Assembly: GCA_964409335.1 (NCBI GenBank)
Contig: CAYPCW010000006.1
Coordinates: 1 to 64,000, forward strand
Origin: JABMOW01 sp964409335
GTDB lineage: Bacteria; Fidelibacterota; Marinisomatia; SCGC-AAA003-L08; JACNLC01
Direction: 5' to 3'
DNA: 64,000 nucleotides
Shown here: positions 54,008 to 63,469 of the stretch, in pieces
Layout of the letters: every line of letters starts with the position of its first letter
Numbering within the stretch: the stretch's first letter is position 1
Translations under genes and position numbers: made by a program
Notes under the pieces: model-generated
What the model was told of the DNA's origin: nothing
The model's database searches: none
What the model saw: the letters and a program-made list of their open reading frames with translations, nothing else

Positions 54008-56149
54008 ATGAGTATCCACTTATACTGGATTGTTGGTACAGGTATCATAGGGTTGCTGTTTGCCTTCTGGAAAACCGGATGGATCACCCGGCAGGACGAG
54101 GGTACGGAGGACATGAAACGGATTGGAGCCAGTATCGCAGACGGCGCCATGGCCTTTCTCAGAGCGGAATATAAAGTTTTAGTTATTTTTGTAATCGTGA
54201 TCGCCATTTTGCTTGGGGGATCAAACTGGGGGAATAACGATTCCAGTTCGTTGATTGCACTATCCTTTGTAACAGGTGCTCTGGCTTCCGGTTTGGCTGG
54301 TTTTCTGGGAATGCGGGTGGCGACCAAGGCTAATAATCGCACAACTCAAGCCGCACGCACGGGATTATCCCAAGCCCTGCATATGGCATTTACCGGCGGT
54401 TCTGTTATGGGGTTGAGTGTCGTGGCGCTGGGTGTGATCGGGCTTTCAGTTCTATTCATGGGTTACCAGTTGTATTTCCCAGACAGCAGTATGACCCGCA
54501 TTCTTACAATCCTATCAGGATTTTCACTTGGTGCATCATCCATTGCGCTCTTTGCCCGTGTCGGGGGAGGTATCTATACGAAAGCGGCAGATATCGGCGC
54601 AGATTTGGTGGGAAAAATCGAAGCGGGGATTCCGGAAGATCATCCGCTGAACCCGGCGACCATTGCAGACAATGTGGGTGATAATGTTGGCGACGTTGCC
54701 GGTATGGGGGCTGACCTGTTTGAATCCTATGTTGGATCTATAATCGGCTCCATGGTCCTGGGCGCTAGTGTGATGCTGGGCGGTATCACGGATATACGCT
54801 TTGTGATTTTGCCCCTCATGATCGCGGGCGTGGGTATTTTAATCTCCATTTTGGGTACGTTTATGGTGACGGTGAAAGAAGGAGATAGTCCGCAGAAAGG
54901 ATTGAACCGCGGTGAATTTGGGTCATCCCTCATTTTATTGATCCTGATCTATTTTATCATTAAGTACACTTTACCCGCTGAATTTCAATTCAATGATATA
55001 ACGTTTACGAGCCTGGGTGTTTTTTGGGCAACGATCATCGGACTGGTGGCCGGATTGGGTATCGGGTTGGTCACAGAACACTATACGGGAACGGGAACCG
55101 CACCGGTAAGATCCATCACCCGTCAATCGCTTACGGGACCCGCTACCAATATTATTGCGGGATTAAGTGTGGGAATGCAATCTACAGCTATTCCAATTCT
55201 CATCATTGCGGCGGGTATTATGGGAGCCAATCATTTTGCCGGGCTTTATGGGATAGCAATGGCTGCGCTTGGAATGCTTGCCAATACGGGCATACAACTG
55301 GCAGTCGATGCATACGGACCCATATCAGATAACGCCGGTGGAATTGCTGAAATGGCCGGGCTACCGAAGGAAGTCCGCTTCCGTACCGATAAACTGGATG
55401 CCGTTGGGAATACCACTGCCGCCATCGGAAAAGGATTTGCTATTGGGTCTGCGGCACTCACCGCATTGGCGTTATTTTCCGCATTCATGGTACAGTCCGG
55501 TATCAAGAGTATTGATATTTCCGACACACAGGTGATGGCCGGCCTGTTCGTGGGAGGTATGCTTCCATTCTTGTTTTCATCCATGGCAATGAGCGCCGTA
55601 GGAAAGGCCGCAATGGCGATGATCGAAGAAGTCCGGCGCCAGTTTAAATTCATTCCGGAATTGACCAACGCCCTTCGTGTCATGTCCAAGTACAAGGAAG
55701 GAGACACCTGGTCTGCAGACGACAAAAAGATTTTCGATAAAGCCCATGGAAAGGCAGAGTACGGCAAGTGCGTGGCAATATCCACGGAGTCTGCCATTCG
55801 CCAAATGGCTTTACCGGGACTGTTGGCGATTGCAACGCCGGTCATTGTCGGCTTTGTTTTTGGACCTGAGACCTTAGGCGGGCTGTTGGCAGGCGTTACG
55901 GTAACCGGGGTGCTGATGGCGATTTTTCAGTCCAATACCGGCGGCGCGTGGGATAATGCCAAAAAAATGTTTGAAGAAGGCACCACTATCAATGGAGAAA
56001 AGTATGAAAAAGGATCTGATGCTCATAAGGCAGCAGTTGTAGGGGATACCGTAGGTGATCCGTTTAAAGATACGTCTGGACCATCTTTGAACATTCTGAT
56101 CAAATTAATGTCAGTGGTCTCACTCGTCATTGCCCCTTTAATTAAATAA
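54008..56149 (+). CDS. hppA: Membrane ion-translocating pyrophosphatase (K+-dependent type)
   Basis: Protein of 713 residues with about 15-16 membrane segments. The pyrophosphate-binding loop has DNVGDNVGDVAGMGADL, and EMAGLPKEVR, FMVQSG and a C-terminal GDTVGDPFKDTSGP are the other signature blocks. VGNTTAAIGKGFAIGSAALT has Ala where K+-independent enzymes carry Lys, which marks the K+-dependent group that pumps H+ or Na+. It hydrolyses pyrophosphate to build an ion gradient. The ATG directly follows the pth stop. Confidence 0.95.
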   Translation: MSIHLYWIVGTGIIGLLFAFWKTGWITRQDEGTEDMKRIGASIADGAMAFLRAEYKVLVIFVIVIAILLGGSNWGNNDSSSLIALSFVTGALASGLAGFLGMRVATKANNRTTQAARTGLSQALHMAFTGGSVMGLSVVALGVIGLSVLFMGYQLYFPDSSMTRILTILSGFSLGASSIALFARVGGGIYTKAADIGADLVGKIEAGIPEDHPLNPATIADNVGDNVGDVAGMGADLFESYVGSIIGSMVLGASVMLGGITDIRFVILPLMIAGVGILISILGTFMVTVKEGDSPQKGLNRGEFGSSLILLILIYFIIKYTLPAEFQFNDITFTSLGVFWATIIGLVAGLGIGLVTEHYTGTGTAPVRSITRQSLTGPATNIIAGLSVGMQSTAIPILIIAAGIMGANHFAGLYGIAMAALGMLANTGIQLAVDAYGPISDNAGGIAEMAGLPKEVRFRTDKLDAVGNTTAAIGKGFAIGSAALTALALFSAFMVQSGIKSIDISDTQVMAGLFVGGMLPFLFSSMAMSAVGKAAMAMIEEVRRQFKFIPELTNALRVMSKYKEGDTWSADDKKIFDKAHGKAEYGKCVAISTESAIRQMALPGLLAIATPVIVGFVFGPETLGGLLAGVTVTGVLMAIFQSNTGGAWDNAKKMFEEGTTINGEKYEKGSDAHKAAVVGDTVGDPFKDTSGPSLNILIKLMSVVSLVIAPLIK

Positions 56150-56169
56150 TTTAGAGTAAGGAAAAGAAA

Positions 56170-56697
56170 ATGAGGTATTATGAAACGGTTGTTATCATTC
56201 ATCCCGCACTTGAAGGCGGGTTGTTAAAGGATAATATTGTTGAAATCCAAAAGCTGGCGGAACAAAAGGGTGGCGATCTGAAAAACACAGAGGTTTGGGG
56301 ACGAAAAAAACTGGCGTATTTAATCGATAAGCAAAAGTACGGGACCTACACAATGCTCCAGTTTACCGGAGACGGAGTAAAGATCAATGAGATGAATGTA
56401 GAATTGGAACATAATCCAAATGTTCTGGCGTACATGACCATTAAAATTAACAAAACCGAAATGAAAGAACAGACCGCCGATCTGGACACTCAAATCGATG
56501 GACAATCATCTTCATCTCCGGAGGCAGATGAGGTTAATATAGCGGTTGCAACAGAGATTGAAGAAGAAATCCCCGATGTCGGTGTTAAATACATTCAGAA
56601 AATCCTTGAAGAAGAGGATGAAGATATTGTGGCCGGAAACGAATTAGAAGCAAAGCTTTCAGATGATCCGGAAGCTGAAGAAGATAAAGAAAATTAA
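56170..56697 (+). CDS. rpsF: Ribosomal protein bS6 with long acidic C-terminal tail
   Basis: Protein of 175 residues. The first 95 or so are a normal bS6 (MRYYETVVIIHPALEGG, WGRKKLAYLIDKQKYGTY, ELEHNPNVLAYM). The remaining ~80 residues are strongly acidic (IEEEIPDVG, LEEEDEDI, DPEAEEDKEN) and longer than tails usually seen. In E. coli S6 is modified by glutamate ligase; here glutamates are encoded. AAGGA precedes the ATG. It begins the rpsF-rpsR-rplI group, without ssb between. Confidence 0.95.
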   Translation: MRYYETVVIIHPALEGGLLKDNIVEIQKLAEQKGGDLKNTEVWGRKKLAYLIDKQKYGTYTMLQFTGDGVKINEMNVELEHNPNVLAYMTIKINKTEMKEQTADLDTQIDGQSSSSPEADEVNIAVATEIEEEIPDVGVKYIQKILEEEDEDIVAGNELEAKLSDDPEAEEDKEN

Positions 56698-56710
56698 GGA
56701 GAGAAATACC

Positions 56711-56941
56711 ATGGCATTTATTAGTCAACGAAAAATATGTCCGTTTTGCGAAAACTCTGAAATGGTCATTAATTATAAAGAATATAAGGTTCTTCGAAAA
56801 TTTCTCACCGAACAGGGGAAAATCATCCCTGGATTTGTGACGGGTGTTTGTTCAAACCATCAGCGTCATTTGACCCGTGCAATCAAACAATCACGAAATA
56901 TCGCCTTATTGCCCTTTTCCACCGATTACCGTGATATTTAA
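56711..56941 (+). CDS. rpsR: Ribosomal protein bS18
   Basis: Protein of 76 residues from ATG 56711, with AAGGAGAG upstream. Marks: CPFCENSEMVINYKEYKVL, LRKFLTEQGKI and RHLTRAIKQSRNIALLPF. It carries CPFC and a third Cys (GVCSNH), so it may be a zinc-binding form. An upstream ATG in frame inside rpsF is rejected because of the well-placed ribosome site. It binds S6 in the small subunit. Confidence 0.96.
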   Translation: MAFISQRKICPFCENSEMVINYKEYKVLRKFLTEQGKIIPGFVTGVCSNHQRHLTRAIKQSRNIALLPFSTDYRDI

Positions 56942-56955
56942 AGGAGAATGAGTAT

Positions 56956-57399
56956 ATGAAAATAATTTTAACTGTTGATGTTGAAAATGTGGGTAAAGGC
57001 GGTGAGATCGTCACGGTCAAAGATGGATTTGCACGCAATTTTCTGCTACCAAGGAATATGGCACAGGCTGCGACACGGAAAAATATCGTCGCAATCGCCG
57101 CTGAGGTTGAGCGAACCCATATCCGTGAAGCCAAAAAACGCGCGAATATAGAAGCATTGATTGGGCGGCTGAATAAACTCACGCTCAAGTTCACGCTGAA
57201 AGCCGGTGAAGAAGGAAAACTCTTTGGGTCCGTTACCTCCCAGATGATCGCCGATGCCATCATCTCAAAAGGATATCCCATCGATAAGAAGGAAATAAAT
57301 ATTCCTGAATCTATCAACCATGTGGGGTCCCATTATGTCAATGTGAAGCTGGGGCACGGATTTGCAGGCAGAGTCAAGATCAAGGTGGATGCGGAATAA
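56956..57399 (+). CDS. rplI: Ribosomal protein bL9
   Basis: Protein of 147 residues, normal length. The N-terminal rRNA-binding domain (KIILTVDVENVGKGGEIVTV, DGFARNFLLPRNMA) is followed by the long helix and a C-terminal domain (LKAGEEGKLFGSVTSQMIADA, GSHYVNVKLGHGFAGRVKIKV). AAGGAG lies upstream of the ATG. Last gene of the plus-strand housekeeping run before the terminator. Confidence 0.96.
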   Translation: MKIILTVDVENVGKGGEIVTVKDGFARNFLLPRNMAQAATRKNIVAIAAEVERTHIREAKKRANIEALIGRLNKLTLKFTLKAGEEGKLFGSVTSQMIADAIISKGYPIDKKEINIPESINHVGSHYVNVKLGHGFAGRVKIKVDAE

Positions 57400-57424
57400 T
57401 CGACTAAATGGTTAATCCATTCGT

Positions 57425-57456
57425 AAAAAAAGTCCGTCAAATGACGGACTTTTTTT
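57425..57456 (+). terminator. Strong rho-independent terminator after rplI
   Basis: A perfect 15-base stem, AAAAAAAGTCCGTCA paired with TGACGGACTTTTTTT, 25 bases after the rplI stop. The A and T tails would let it work in both directions. Confidence 0.95.
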
Positions 57457-57885
57457 GTTTAAATGGGCAGGGTAAAAAGGGTAGGTTTCAGACTTCTATA
57501 AATTAAATTTAAAATCATATAAAAAGAATCGTTTGAACCCTACGACAGAAAACCCACCATTTTTTTGACATTCTTGAAACACTCATTGAATACAATCCGG
57601 AATAATACGGATAACGGAACAGCATTAAATATGACATGAGAACCAGAGCTATCAGAATTGTCCGTAACCATCTGGATATATTCATTTAAAAATTCCATTG
57701 TGAAATATGATGATGAAAGATCAGGAATAAATAATCTCGATTACCCTTCCCGTATAACCGAATATTTCCGGATCGGTCTGTAGGCAAACAGAGCGTCAAC
57801 CTGATCATTGATAAACGGTTTACTCAACGTTACCCGCTATGACCGGTTGATACCCTAAGTCTAAGGAAATAATATCCGGTAGGGG
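57457..57885. other. Intergenic stretch, no gene seen
   Basis: Low-GC spacer between the rplI terminator and the convergent VKOR-family gene. No reading frame with a ribosome site, no clear repeat and no RNA signature was found. Confidence 0.5.
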
Positions 57886-58341
57886 TTATGATCCGCTGAT
57901 GAACAAATGGATAACGGTGATTAAAAAAATAGCGGTATTCACGCTATGGACTCCAAGGCAGGTACGACAAAAAACATTCAAACGATAGAGACCCATTGCC
58001 AGGTAAAGGGTGAACAAAAACGCCACCCCCGCAATCCCGATAATCCACAAAAAGGAAGGCATTCCTGTAAAATATTTCACCGCTGTAATGATGATCACCA
58101 AGATATAATACCACATACCCCAATAACTGTTGGATTTTCCCAAAAATTTTCCATAGCGGGTGTCCACAATGTCTTTGCATCTGCACTTGGCCATCTGAAG
58201 CGAGGGTGGAATCCACCACACCATATCCGTGATGAATTTTTTATACACACCATAAAAGTAGAATGACAACGTCCATCCGATCCCTGATAAGATGAACAAC
58301 AGAATCGTTGTTACAGGCGAGAGATAATGGGGGATGCTCAC
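57886..58341 (-). CDS. Vitamin K epoxide reductase (VKOR)-family membrane protein
   Basis: Protein of 151 residues from a GTG start with about four membrane segments. The loop between TM1 and TM2 has KCRCKDIVDTRYGKFLGKSN, matching the VKOR loop cysteines and the S/T-x-Y-G-x-LGxxN pattern, and the active-site CxxC is NVFCRTCLGVHSVN in TM4. Bacterial VKORs reoxidise DsbA-like enzymes using quinones. No fused thioredoxin domain and no dsbA are nearby. It lies 18 bases after the nitroreductase gene. Confidence 0.75.
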   Translation of the reverse strand: MSIPHYLSPVTTILLFILSGIGWTLSFYFYGVYKKFITDMVWWIPPSLQMAKCRCKDIVDTRYGKFLGKSNSYWGMWYYILVIIITAVKYFTGMPSFLWIIGIAGVAFLFTLYLAMGLYRLNVFCRTCLGVHSVNTAIFLITVIHLFISGS

Positions 58342-58359
58342 AATGGCCGGGCTTTTGGT

Positions 58360-59028
58360 TTACCGGAATTCTGCAATTTCATCCAGGGTTTTCCGTTTGA
58401 TATCCGGGACGGTCACATCCGGCGCAGGATGTCCCACTACCAGGATCAAAAACGGCTTGTAATTCGATGGAACATCCAATATCTGATTCAGGAACGCCAT
58501 CGGGCTAGGGGTGTGGGTCAGCGTGGTAAGTCCGGCGTAATGGAGTGCCGTAATGAGCACACCGGTAGCGAGACCTACAGATTCGGTGGGATAATATTTT
58601 TTTATTTTATCACCATTAGGCAATAGTTCATATTTTTCTTCGAAGATCGCAATAATTACCGGCGCTGTTTCTAAAAACGGCTTATTTGCATCTGTTCCAA
58701 GGGGACAAATTGCCTTGAGCCATTCTTTTGGCGCCCGGTGATTATAAAATTCCCGCTCTTCTTTTTCAGCATCGGTTCGGATCTCTGATTTGACGCGGGG
58801 ATCAGTAATAACGGCAAACTTCCAGGGTTGTTGATTCGATCCACTGGGGGCTGTTCCGGCGGTCATGATACAGTGTTTAATAATATCCATAGGTATGACC
58901 TGGCTGGTAAACTTCCTGATCGTTCTACGGGAATTCATTAGGGTATAAAATCGTATCGACCGGGCGAGCATCTCATCATCTGTCGTTTGCCGGGTATGCC
59001 TGTATGGAATAAACGTAGGTTTTGTCAT
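58360..59028 (-). CDS. Nitroreductase-family flavoprotein (iodotyrosine deiodinase-like)
   Basis: Protein of 222 residues. FMN-binding marks are NSRRTIRKFTSQVIP and TAGTAPSGSNQQPWKFAVI; FYNHRAPKEWLKAICPLGTD with KPFLETAPVIIAIF and VGLATGVLITALHYAGL are typical of the IYD/BluB-like branch. Iodotyrosine deiodinase relatives reduce halogenated phenols; the bacterial substrate here is unknown. AAAGGAC precedes the ATG. Probably co-transcribed with the VKOR-family gene. Confidence 0.88.
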   Translation of the reverse strand: MTKPTFIPYRHTRQTTDDEMLARSIRFYTLMNSRRTIRKFTSQVIPMDIIKHCIMTAGTAPSGSNQQPWKFAVITDPRVKSEIRTDAEKEEREFYNHRAPKEWLKAICPLGTDANKPFLETAPVIIAIFEEKYELLPNGDKIKKYYPTESVGLATGVLITALHYAGLTTLTHTPSPMAFLNQILDVPSNYKPFLILVVGHPAPDVTVPDIKRKTLDEIAEFR

Positions 59029-59104
59029 GACTGTCCTTTTGAAATCAAAAGAAATTTATGATATAAGGTCAGGCGAATCCAATGGGTGATTCAACGCAAT
59101 ATGA

Positions 59105-59134
59105 CAAAAAAATGCCTGCCAAAGGGCAGGCATT
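59105..59134 (-). terminator. Rho-independent terminator of tRNA-Glu
   Basis: On the minus strand AATGCCTGCC-CTTT-GGCAGGCATT is followed by a run of T. It lies 6 bases downstream of the tRNA-Glu and ends its transcript. Confidence 0.9.
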
Positions 59135-59139
59135 GAGTG

Positions 59140-59211
59140 TAGCCCGTAGGAGAATCGGACTCCTGTTGCAGAGATGAAAACCCTGAGTCCTAACCACTAG
59201 ACGAACGGGCC
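59140..59211 (-). tRNA. tRNA-Glu (anticodon TTC)
   Basis: A 72-base tRNA on the minus strand. The acceptor arm is GGCCCGT against ACGGGCT (one G-U pair), the D arm TCGTCTAGTGGTTAGGAC is typical of tRNA-Glu, and the anticodon loop TTTTCAT gives TTC. No CCA is encoded. Followed by its own terminator. Confidence 0.95.
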
Positions 59212-59287
59212 TGAAAAAGCCCGGAATATTACAGATATCCAGCTACACAAACCAAAATAATTTGAAATTGAATTTTTATGTTCCCGG

Positions 59288-60184
59288 TTAGCGCCATACC
59301 TTCGAAATGCCGAAACCCAGTACATTGCCGGCAGCGCCTAAGTTTTGATATCCGATGTCCACCATATATTTTTTTACCGGGATCCTGATACCGCCGGCCA
59401 TCCCGGCAGTCAATGCATGAAATGCTTCTCCCCATGCCAAATTCTGCTTCTCGGAACTTGTGCTTACCCATACTGTGGAACCCCGGTTCATCGAAAATTC
59501 TCCCGCAAAGATCAGTAACGGATCACCCATGCTGGAATACTGATAATCTACCGATAGCACTGCAGGGAGATGCAGGGTATGGTAAAATATTGAATACCGG
59601 ATAACCCCCTTCACTGGTTCATCGAAACCGGAATATGTGGATATCATTTTACCCGCGTTTTCTAAGGATAAACCGATGCCCATTCTATCATCCAATAACC
59701 GGCTTCGCACACCGGCGTTCATAAATATTCCCAACGCGCGATAGCTGCCGATCTGGCTGCGAATACCACCCGCTGAAATCCCCCACGACAAACGATGGGC
59801 AAATACGGATTTAAATCCTGCACGAAAAATAATATCTTCGGCGGAAAAAGCCTCGCCGGTTGCGGAATCGGAAAACCGTCCGAAATTCATGACCGTCAGG
59901 TTCGCCGATACCACACCTGCAACTGACTGGGTAGTATAGTGGATGCCCTGCCCGGTAATGCCGGCGGGATAAGAAAAAAAATGAACGCCCACAGAACGAC
60001 CATCGAATTCCATCACGGCAGGATTCCCGTTTAAAATATCGGTGGGTACAGCACCAGCGCCGTTCGTGAGTGATAATGAACGAATGGAAACGGGAATATC
60101 CAGCGCGCTGAATACGGGCTGCCCCGCAAGGGACGATGCCAGTACTAAAATAGTGGTGATGATATATCTGTCTTTAATTATCAA
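59288..60184 (-). CDS. PorV/PorQ-like outer-membrane beta-barrel protein
   Basis: Protein of 298 residues from a TTG start with a signal peptide (about 1-22). The mature part starts with LDIPVSIRSLSLTNGAGAVP and DILNGNPAVMEF, the pattern found at the N-terminus of PorV, PorQ and UPF0164 barrels (xxxSARxxALGG...NPA). Strands follow to the end (GYQNLGAAGNVLGFGISKVWR). In type IX secretion such proteins help anchor surface proteins. No other type IX gene is in the window, so the role is uncertain. Confidence 0.65.
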   Translation of the reverse strand: MIIKDRYIITTILVLASSLAGQPVFSALDIPVSIRSLSLTNGAGAVPTDILNGNPAVMEFDGRSVGVHFFSYPAGITGQGIHYTTQSVAGVVSANLTVMNFGRFSDSATGEAFSAEDIIFRAGFKSVFAHRLSWGISAGGIRSQIGSYRALGIFMNAGVRSRLLDDRMGIGLSLENAGKMISTYSGFDEPVKGVIRYSIFYHTLHLPAVLSVDYQYSSMGDPLLIFAGEFSMNRGSTVWVSTSSEKQNLAWGEAFHALTAGMAGGIRIPVKKYMVDIGYQNLGAAGNVLGFGISKVWR

Positions 60185-60245
60185 TGTAAATCATCCGATT
60201 ATCCGGCTGAAAAATTATCACCGCCCTCATGAAGGATAATTCATC

Positions 60246-61211
60246 TTAATTGGGAAGTTCATCTTTATGTGGAATTCCGTCTACAGGGATGCCCAGATCT
60301 TCCAGCGCTTCCTCCAGTTCCCACTGCATGAGTTTTTTACGGTTTCGGTACCGTTTGATAATATAACCGCCAGTGAGGATAATAGGCAAAATAACAAGAA
60401 TAATGCTGGAGATTTCCAGCAGAAACAGCCAGTTATAATTTTTCCGGATGAATTCAACGTATTTTTCCTGAAAATCCAGCAGGTCGTCCCGGGTCACCGA
60501 TTGAAAAGCCGTTGTAAAATCCATACGGCGGACTGCATTATCCGGATTTACGGACCGGTTCATCTGTTCAAAGATGAGGGAAAAGACCGGCTGTCCGTAA
60601 TAGTATTCCATGGCTTCAATTGCCGCTGCAGATTGACCATACGCCAGGTTAACGGAATGTGTCTGTTGTGTCTGCATACTATAAAGCCGGGAGATCGGGA
60701 TGAGTTGTCCCCGCCATTTTGCCTGGGAAATTCGTAACTTGTACAGGATTGAAAATTCTCCGGATGACCGCATCGCCAGTCCTTCCACAAACCATACCGG
60801 GATCGTTGCAGAGTTTTGAACCCGGTAAACGTACATATGGTTAAGTTCGTGGACGATCACATCCATGAACCGGTTCATGGAAATATGAATGATGGCAGGA
60901 GATTGAAGTACAATGCGGGACATGCCCGGCATCGCGACGGCGATACTCCATTCGGGAGAATGTCCCCGGGTCTGCCGGATAAATTCATCATGAGTTGCGA
61001 CTAAAATGATCGAGAATGGGCCTGGGGTTATTGCTCCGAAATCTTCAGCCATGTCGTGTGCAGACTGAATGATATGATCCGTCAGTTCCAGCCTGAATTG
61101 CTCATCACCAGTATCCATCTGAAGCGTGCAGTCACCCAAAACGGTCGGGAAAGGGTCTGCGAACAGAATGGATACTGCCAGCGTGAAACACAGGAGGAGG
61201 CCATTCTTCAT
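60246..61211 (-). CDS. Peptidase-MA-like (gluzincin) membrane protein
   Basis: Protein of 321 residues. Signal segment at 1-18, HELNH at 121-125, the third zinc ligand Glu143 in WFVEGLAMRSSG, and one membrane helix near 263-285 (LEISSIILVILPIILTGGYI) with a short charged tail. The peptidase domain would face the periplasm. It is a smaller relative of the domain at the start of the 1037-residue surface protein. Its ATG overlaps the priA stop by 4 bases, so it is coupled to priA, a surprising partner. Confidence 0.85.
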   Translation of the reverse strand: MKNGLLLCFTLAVSILFADPFPTVLGDCTLQMDTGDEQFRLELTDHIIQSAHDMAEDFGAITPGPFSIILVATHDEFIRQTRGHSPEWSIAVAMPGMSRIVLQSPAIIHISMNRFMDVIVHELNHMYVYRVQNSATIPVWFVEGLAMRSSGEFSILYKLRISQAKWRGQLIPISRLYSMQTQQTHSVNLAYGQSAAAIEAMEYYYGQPVFSLIFEQMNRSVNPDNAVRRMDFTTAFQSVTRDDLLDFQEKYVEFIRKNYNWLFLLEISSIILVILPIILTGGYIIKRYRNRKKLMQWELEEALEDLGIPVDGIPHKDELPN

Positions 61212-63427
61212 AACACGCTTATGGGATCGGGAATAAATTGAATCCTAACGCCTCTCGCCTGATTTTTAAAAGTTGCAGATTCAAACCATTGAATCAGGCG
61301 GCGTTGCAAGATCATCGGATGAGCTGCCGGCTGTTTGATGAGAATATGAAACCGCCAGTGCATCCGGATTCTTTCAATGGGTGCGGGTGCAGGACCCAGT
61401 ACCTCAAGCCGGGGGACTTTTTTAAGTAACCTGCCCCACAAAACGGCTGTTTCCTCTACAGTCTGTTTTTTTTTACCAGTGAACAGGAGTCTTGACAACC
61501 GTGAAAATGGTGGATAAGACAATTCCCGGCGTTCTGCCAGTACCTGGTTATAAAACCGGTGGGTGTCCAACCGGGATGCATTTTGGATATACGGATCATC
61601 GGGATTGTACGTTTGGATGATCGCCCTCCCTGGTTTCTTTCCCCTCCCGGCCCTGCCGCATACCTGATATACCAGTTGGAAAACCCGTTCTCCGGCACGA
61701 AAATCAGGGAAGAATAAACCGGAGTCCGCGTTGATGATCCCGACCAGTGTCACATTTTCAAAGTCCAACCCTTTGGCGATCATCTGGGTACCTAAGAGAA
61801 TGTCCGCATCGCGATTACCGAATTTTTCAAGGAGCCGGTGATGCGAACCTCTGTTACGGACGGTGTCCTGATCCATCCTGATCACACGGGCGCCGGTAAA
61901 TAACCGCTCCACTTCTTCTTCCACTTTTTGAGTGCCGGTTCCTGTTAATTGAATGTCCTCGCTGCCACACCAACTGCAGGCAGCCGGTACCGGCTGAGAG
62001 GACTGGCAGTAATGGCAAATCAATTTGTTCAGTAGTTTATGGTAGGTCATTGAAACGGAGCACTGGTGGCATTGAGTGACCTGACCACATTTCAGACACC
62101 AGAGGACCATCGAATATCCCCGCCGGTTACGAAGCAGAATGATCTGTTCCTGACGGGAGAGAGAGCTCTGAATTTCGACGATCAATTCCCGGCTGAAAAT
62201 CGTACTTTCGGGTTTTTCTTCCCGATAAATCAATTTCATATCGACGAGTTTTACTTGGGGATACGTTGCCATTCCGTACCTTTTGGTAAGGCGGAGGACC
62301 GAATATTTTTCCGTTAACCCGTTAAAATAAGATTCAAGGCTGGGAGTGGCGCTGGTTAAGACGACAGCAGCATGGGCAAACTGCCCGCGCACCATTGCCA
62401 CATCCCGTGCATGGTAGAATGGAGTTGAGCCCTCCTGTTTGTACGAAGATTCCTGTTCTTCGTCGATAATGATGAGCCCCAGATTTTCTAAAGGGGCAAA
62501 AATCGCACTGCGGGCGCCCACCACCACCGAATAATTGTTGTGTTTCAACTGTCGCCATGTCCAGCCTTTCTCGGCGCGGGTCATGGCGCTGTGCCATAAG
62601 GCGACACGGTCGCCAAAGGCATATCGGAATCGTTTTGCCACCTGCGGCGTTAACGCAATTTCAGGAACAAGTACCAATACAGATTTCCCCCCGCTGACCG
62701 TATCCTGGGCTAATTTCAGATAAACTTCCGTTTTCCCACTACCGGTAACCCCGTGAAGAAGGAAGGGTGAGAACCGTTTTGCATGTACCGATTTCGAAAT
62801 TTCACTATAAACGGTTTCCTGCTCTTCTGAAAGCACAATCCTGCGGGGAATCCCTGGCGCCATAATATCGAATGGGTCATAAATCCGGGGCTGACGGGTC
62901 ATGGTCACCCAGCCGATCGCCTCTAACCTACGGCAGATCGACAGCGGAGAGGACGCAGCCGCTTTTAAAGAGGCGACACGCACAGGGTCCTCCACGGATG
63001 CCAAAATCTCGAGAATTCTTCTTTGGGCATGCGCAGTTGGCCGAATCTGAGAAATCCCGTCAAATCCCGTCTGGGTGATTTGTACAAACGGGTCCACGTG
63101 GGGTGAGTACTCGTCCATAAAATTCAAAGGAATGGCGCTTTTCAGTACCCGTCCGATGGGGGCGACATAATACGTACACATCCACTCCATCGTAGACCAT
63201 AATTCGTCCGGGAGGGTCAATGTATCGTCGCTAATGGATGAAATCTCTTTGAATTCCCCCTTGAAGCCGGATGTGTCCGATGTGCCTGTGACAAATCCGA
63301 TGCGGCTTGAATTTCCCAACTCCACCCGTACACAAACCCCCGGGCGGATGGTATTCCGAAGTTTACCCGGAACCAGATAGTCGAAGGTTCGAAATTGCTG
63401 AAGCGGAAATGATACGCTGGCATACAT
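61208..63427 (-). CDS. priA: Primosomal replication restart helicase PriA
   Basis: Protein of about 739 residues from the Met of YASVSFPLQQFRTFDYLVP; an upstream Met would add 14 residues. Order: 3'-end-binding domain, winged helix, helicase with Walker A LLHGVTGSGKTEVYL, Walker B IIDEEQESSYK (DEEQ where E. coli has DEEH), eight-Cys zinc domain (CLKCGQVTQCHQCSVSM, CHYC, CSWCG) and motifs TGTQKVEEEVERLF, GTQMIAKGLDFENVT and QVCGRAGRG. It reloads the replicative helicase at stalled forks. It overlaps the next gene by 4 bases. Confidence 0.95.
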   Translation of the reverse strand: MYASVSFPLQQFRTFDYLVPGKLRNTIRPGVCVRVELGNSSRIGFVTGTSDTSGFKGEFKEISSISDDTLTLPDELWSTMEWMCTYYVAPIGRVLKSAIPLNFMDEYSPHVDPFVQITQTGFDGISQIRPTAHAQRRILEILASVEDPVRVASLKAAASSPLSICRRLEAIGWVTMTRQPRIYDPFDIMAPGIPRRIVLSEEQETVYSEISKSVHAKRFSPFLLHGVTGSGKTEVYLKLAQDTVSGGKSVLVLVPEIALTPQVAKRFRYAFGDRVALWHSAMTRAEKGWTWRQLKHNNYSVVVGARSAIFAPLENLGLIIIDEEQESSYKQEGSTPFYHARDVAMVRGQFAHAAVVLTSATPSLESYFNGLTEKYSVLRLTKRYGMATYPQVKLVDMKLIYREEKPESTIFSRELIVEIQSSLSRQEQIILLRNRRGYSMVLWCLKCGQVTQCHQCSVSMTYHKLLNKLICHYCQSSQPVPAACSWCGSEDIQLTGTGTQKVEEEVERLFTGARVIRMDQDTVRNRGSHHRLLEKFGNRDADILLGTQMIAKGLDFENVTLVGIINADSGLFFPDFRAGERVFQLVYQVCGRAGRGKKPGRAIIQTYNPDDPYIQNASRLDTHRFYNQVLAERRELSYPPFSRLSRLLFTGKKKQTVEETAVLWGRLLKKVPRLEVLGPAPAPIERIRMHWRFHILIKQPAAHPMILQRRLIQWFESATFKNQARGVRIQFIPDPISVL

Positions 63428-63469
63428 TGGGATAAATTTACAGAGGTGAAGCCATTGATACTTAGCCAT

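Noticed and set aside
55246..55845. A 199-residue minus-strand frame opposite hppA
   Set aside because: Shadow of a strongly conserved gene; Ala/Ile/Pro-rich with no motif.
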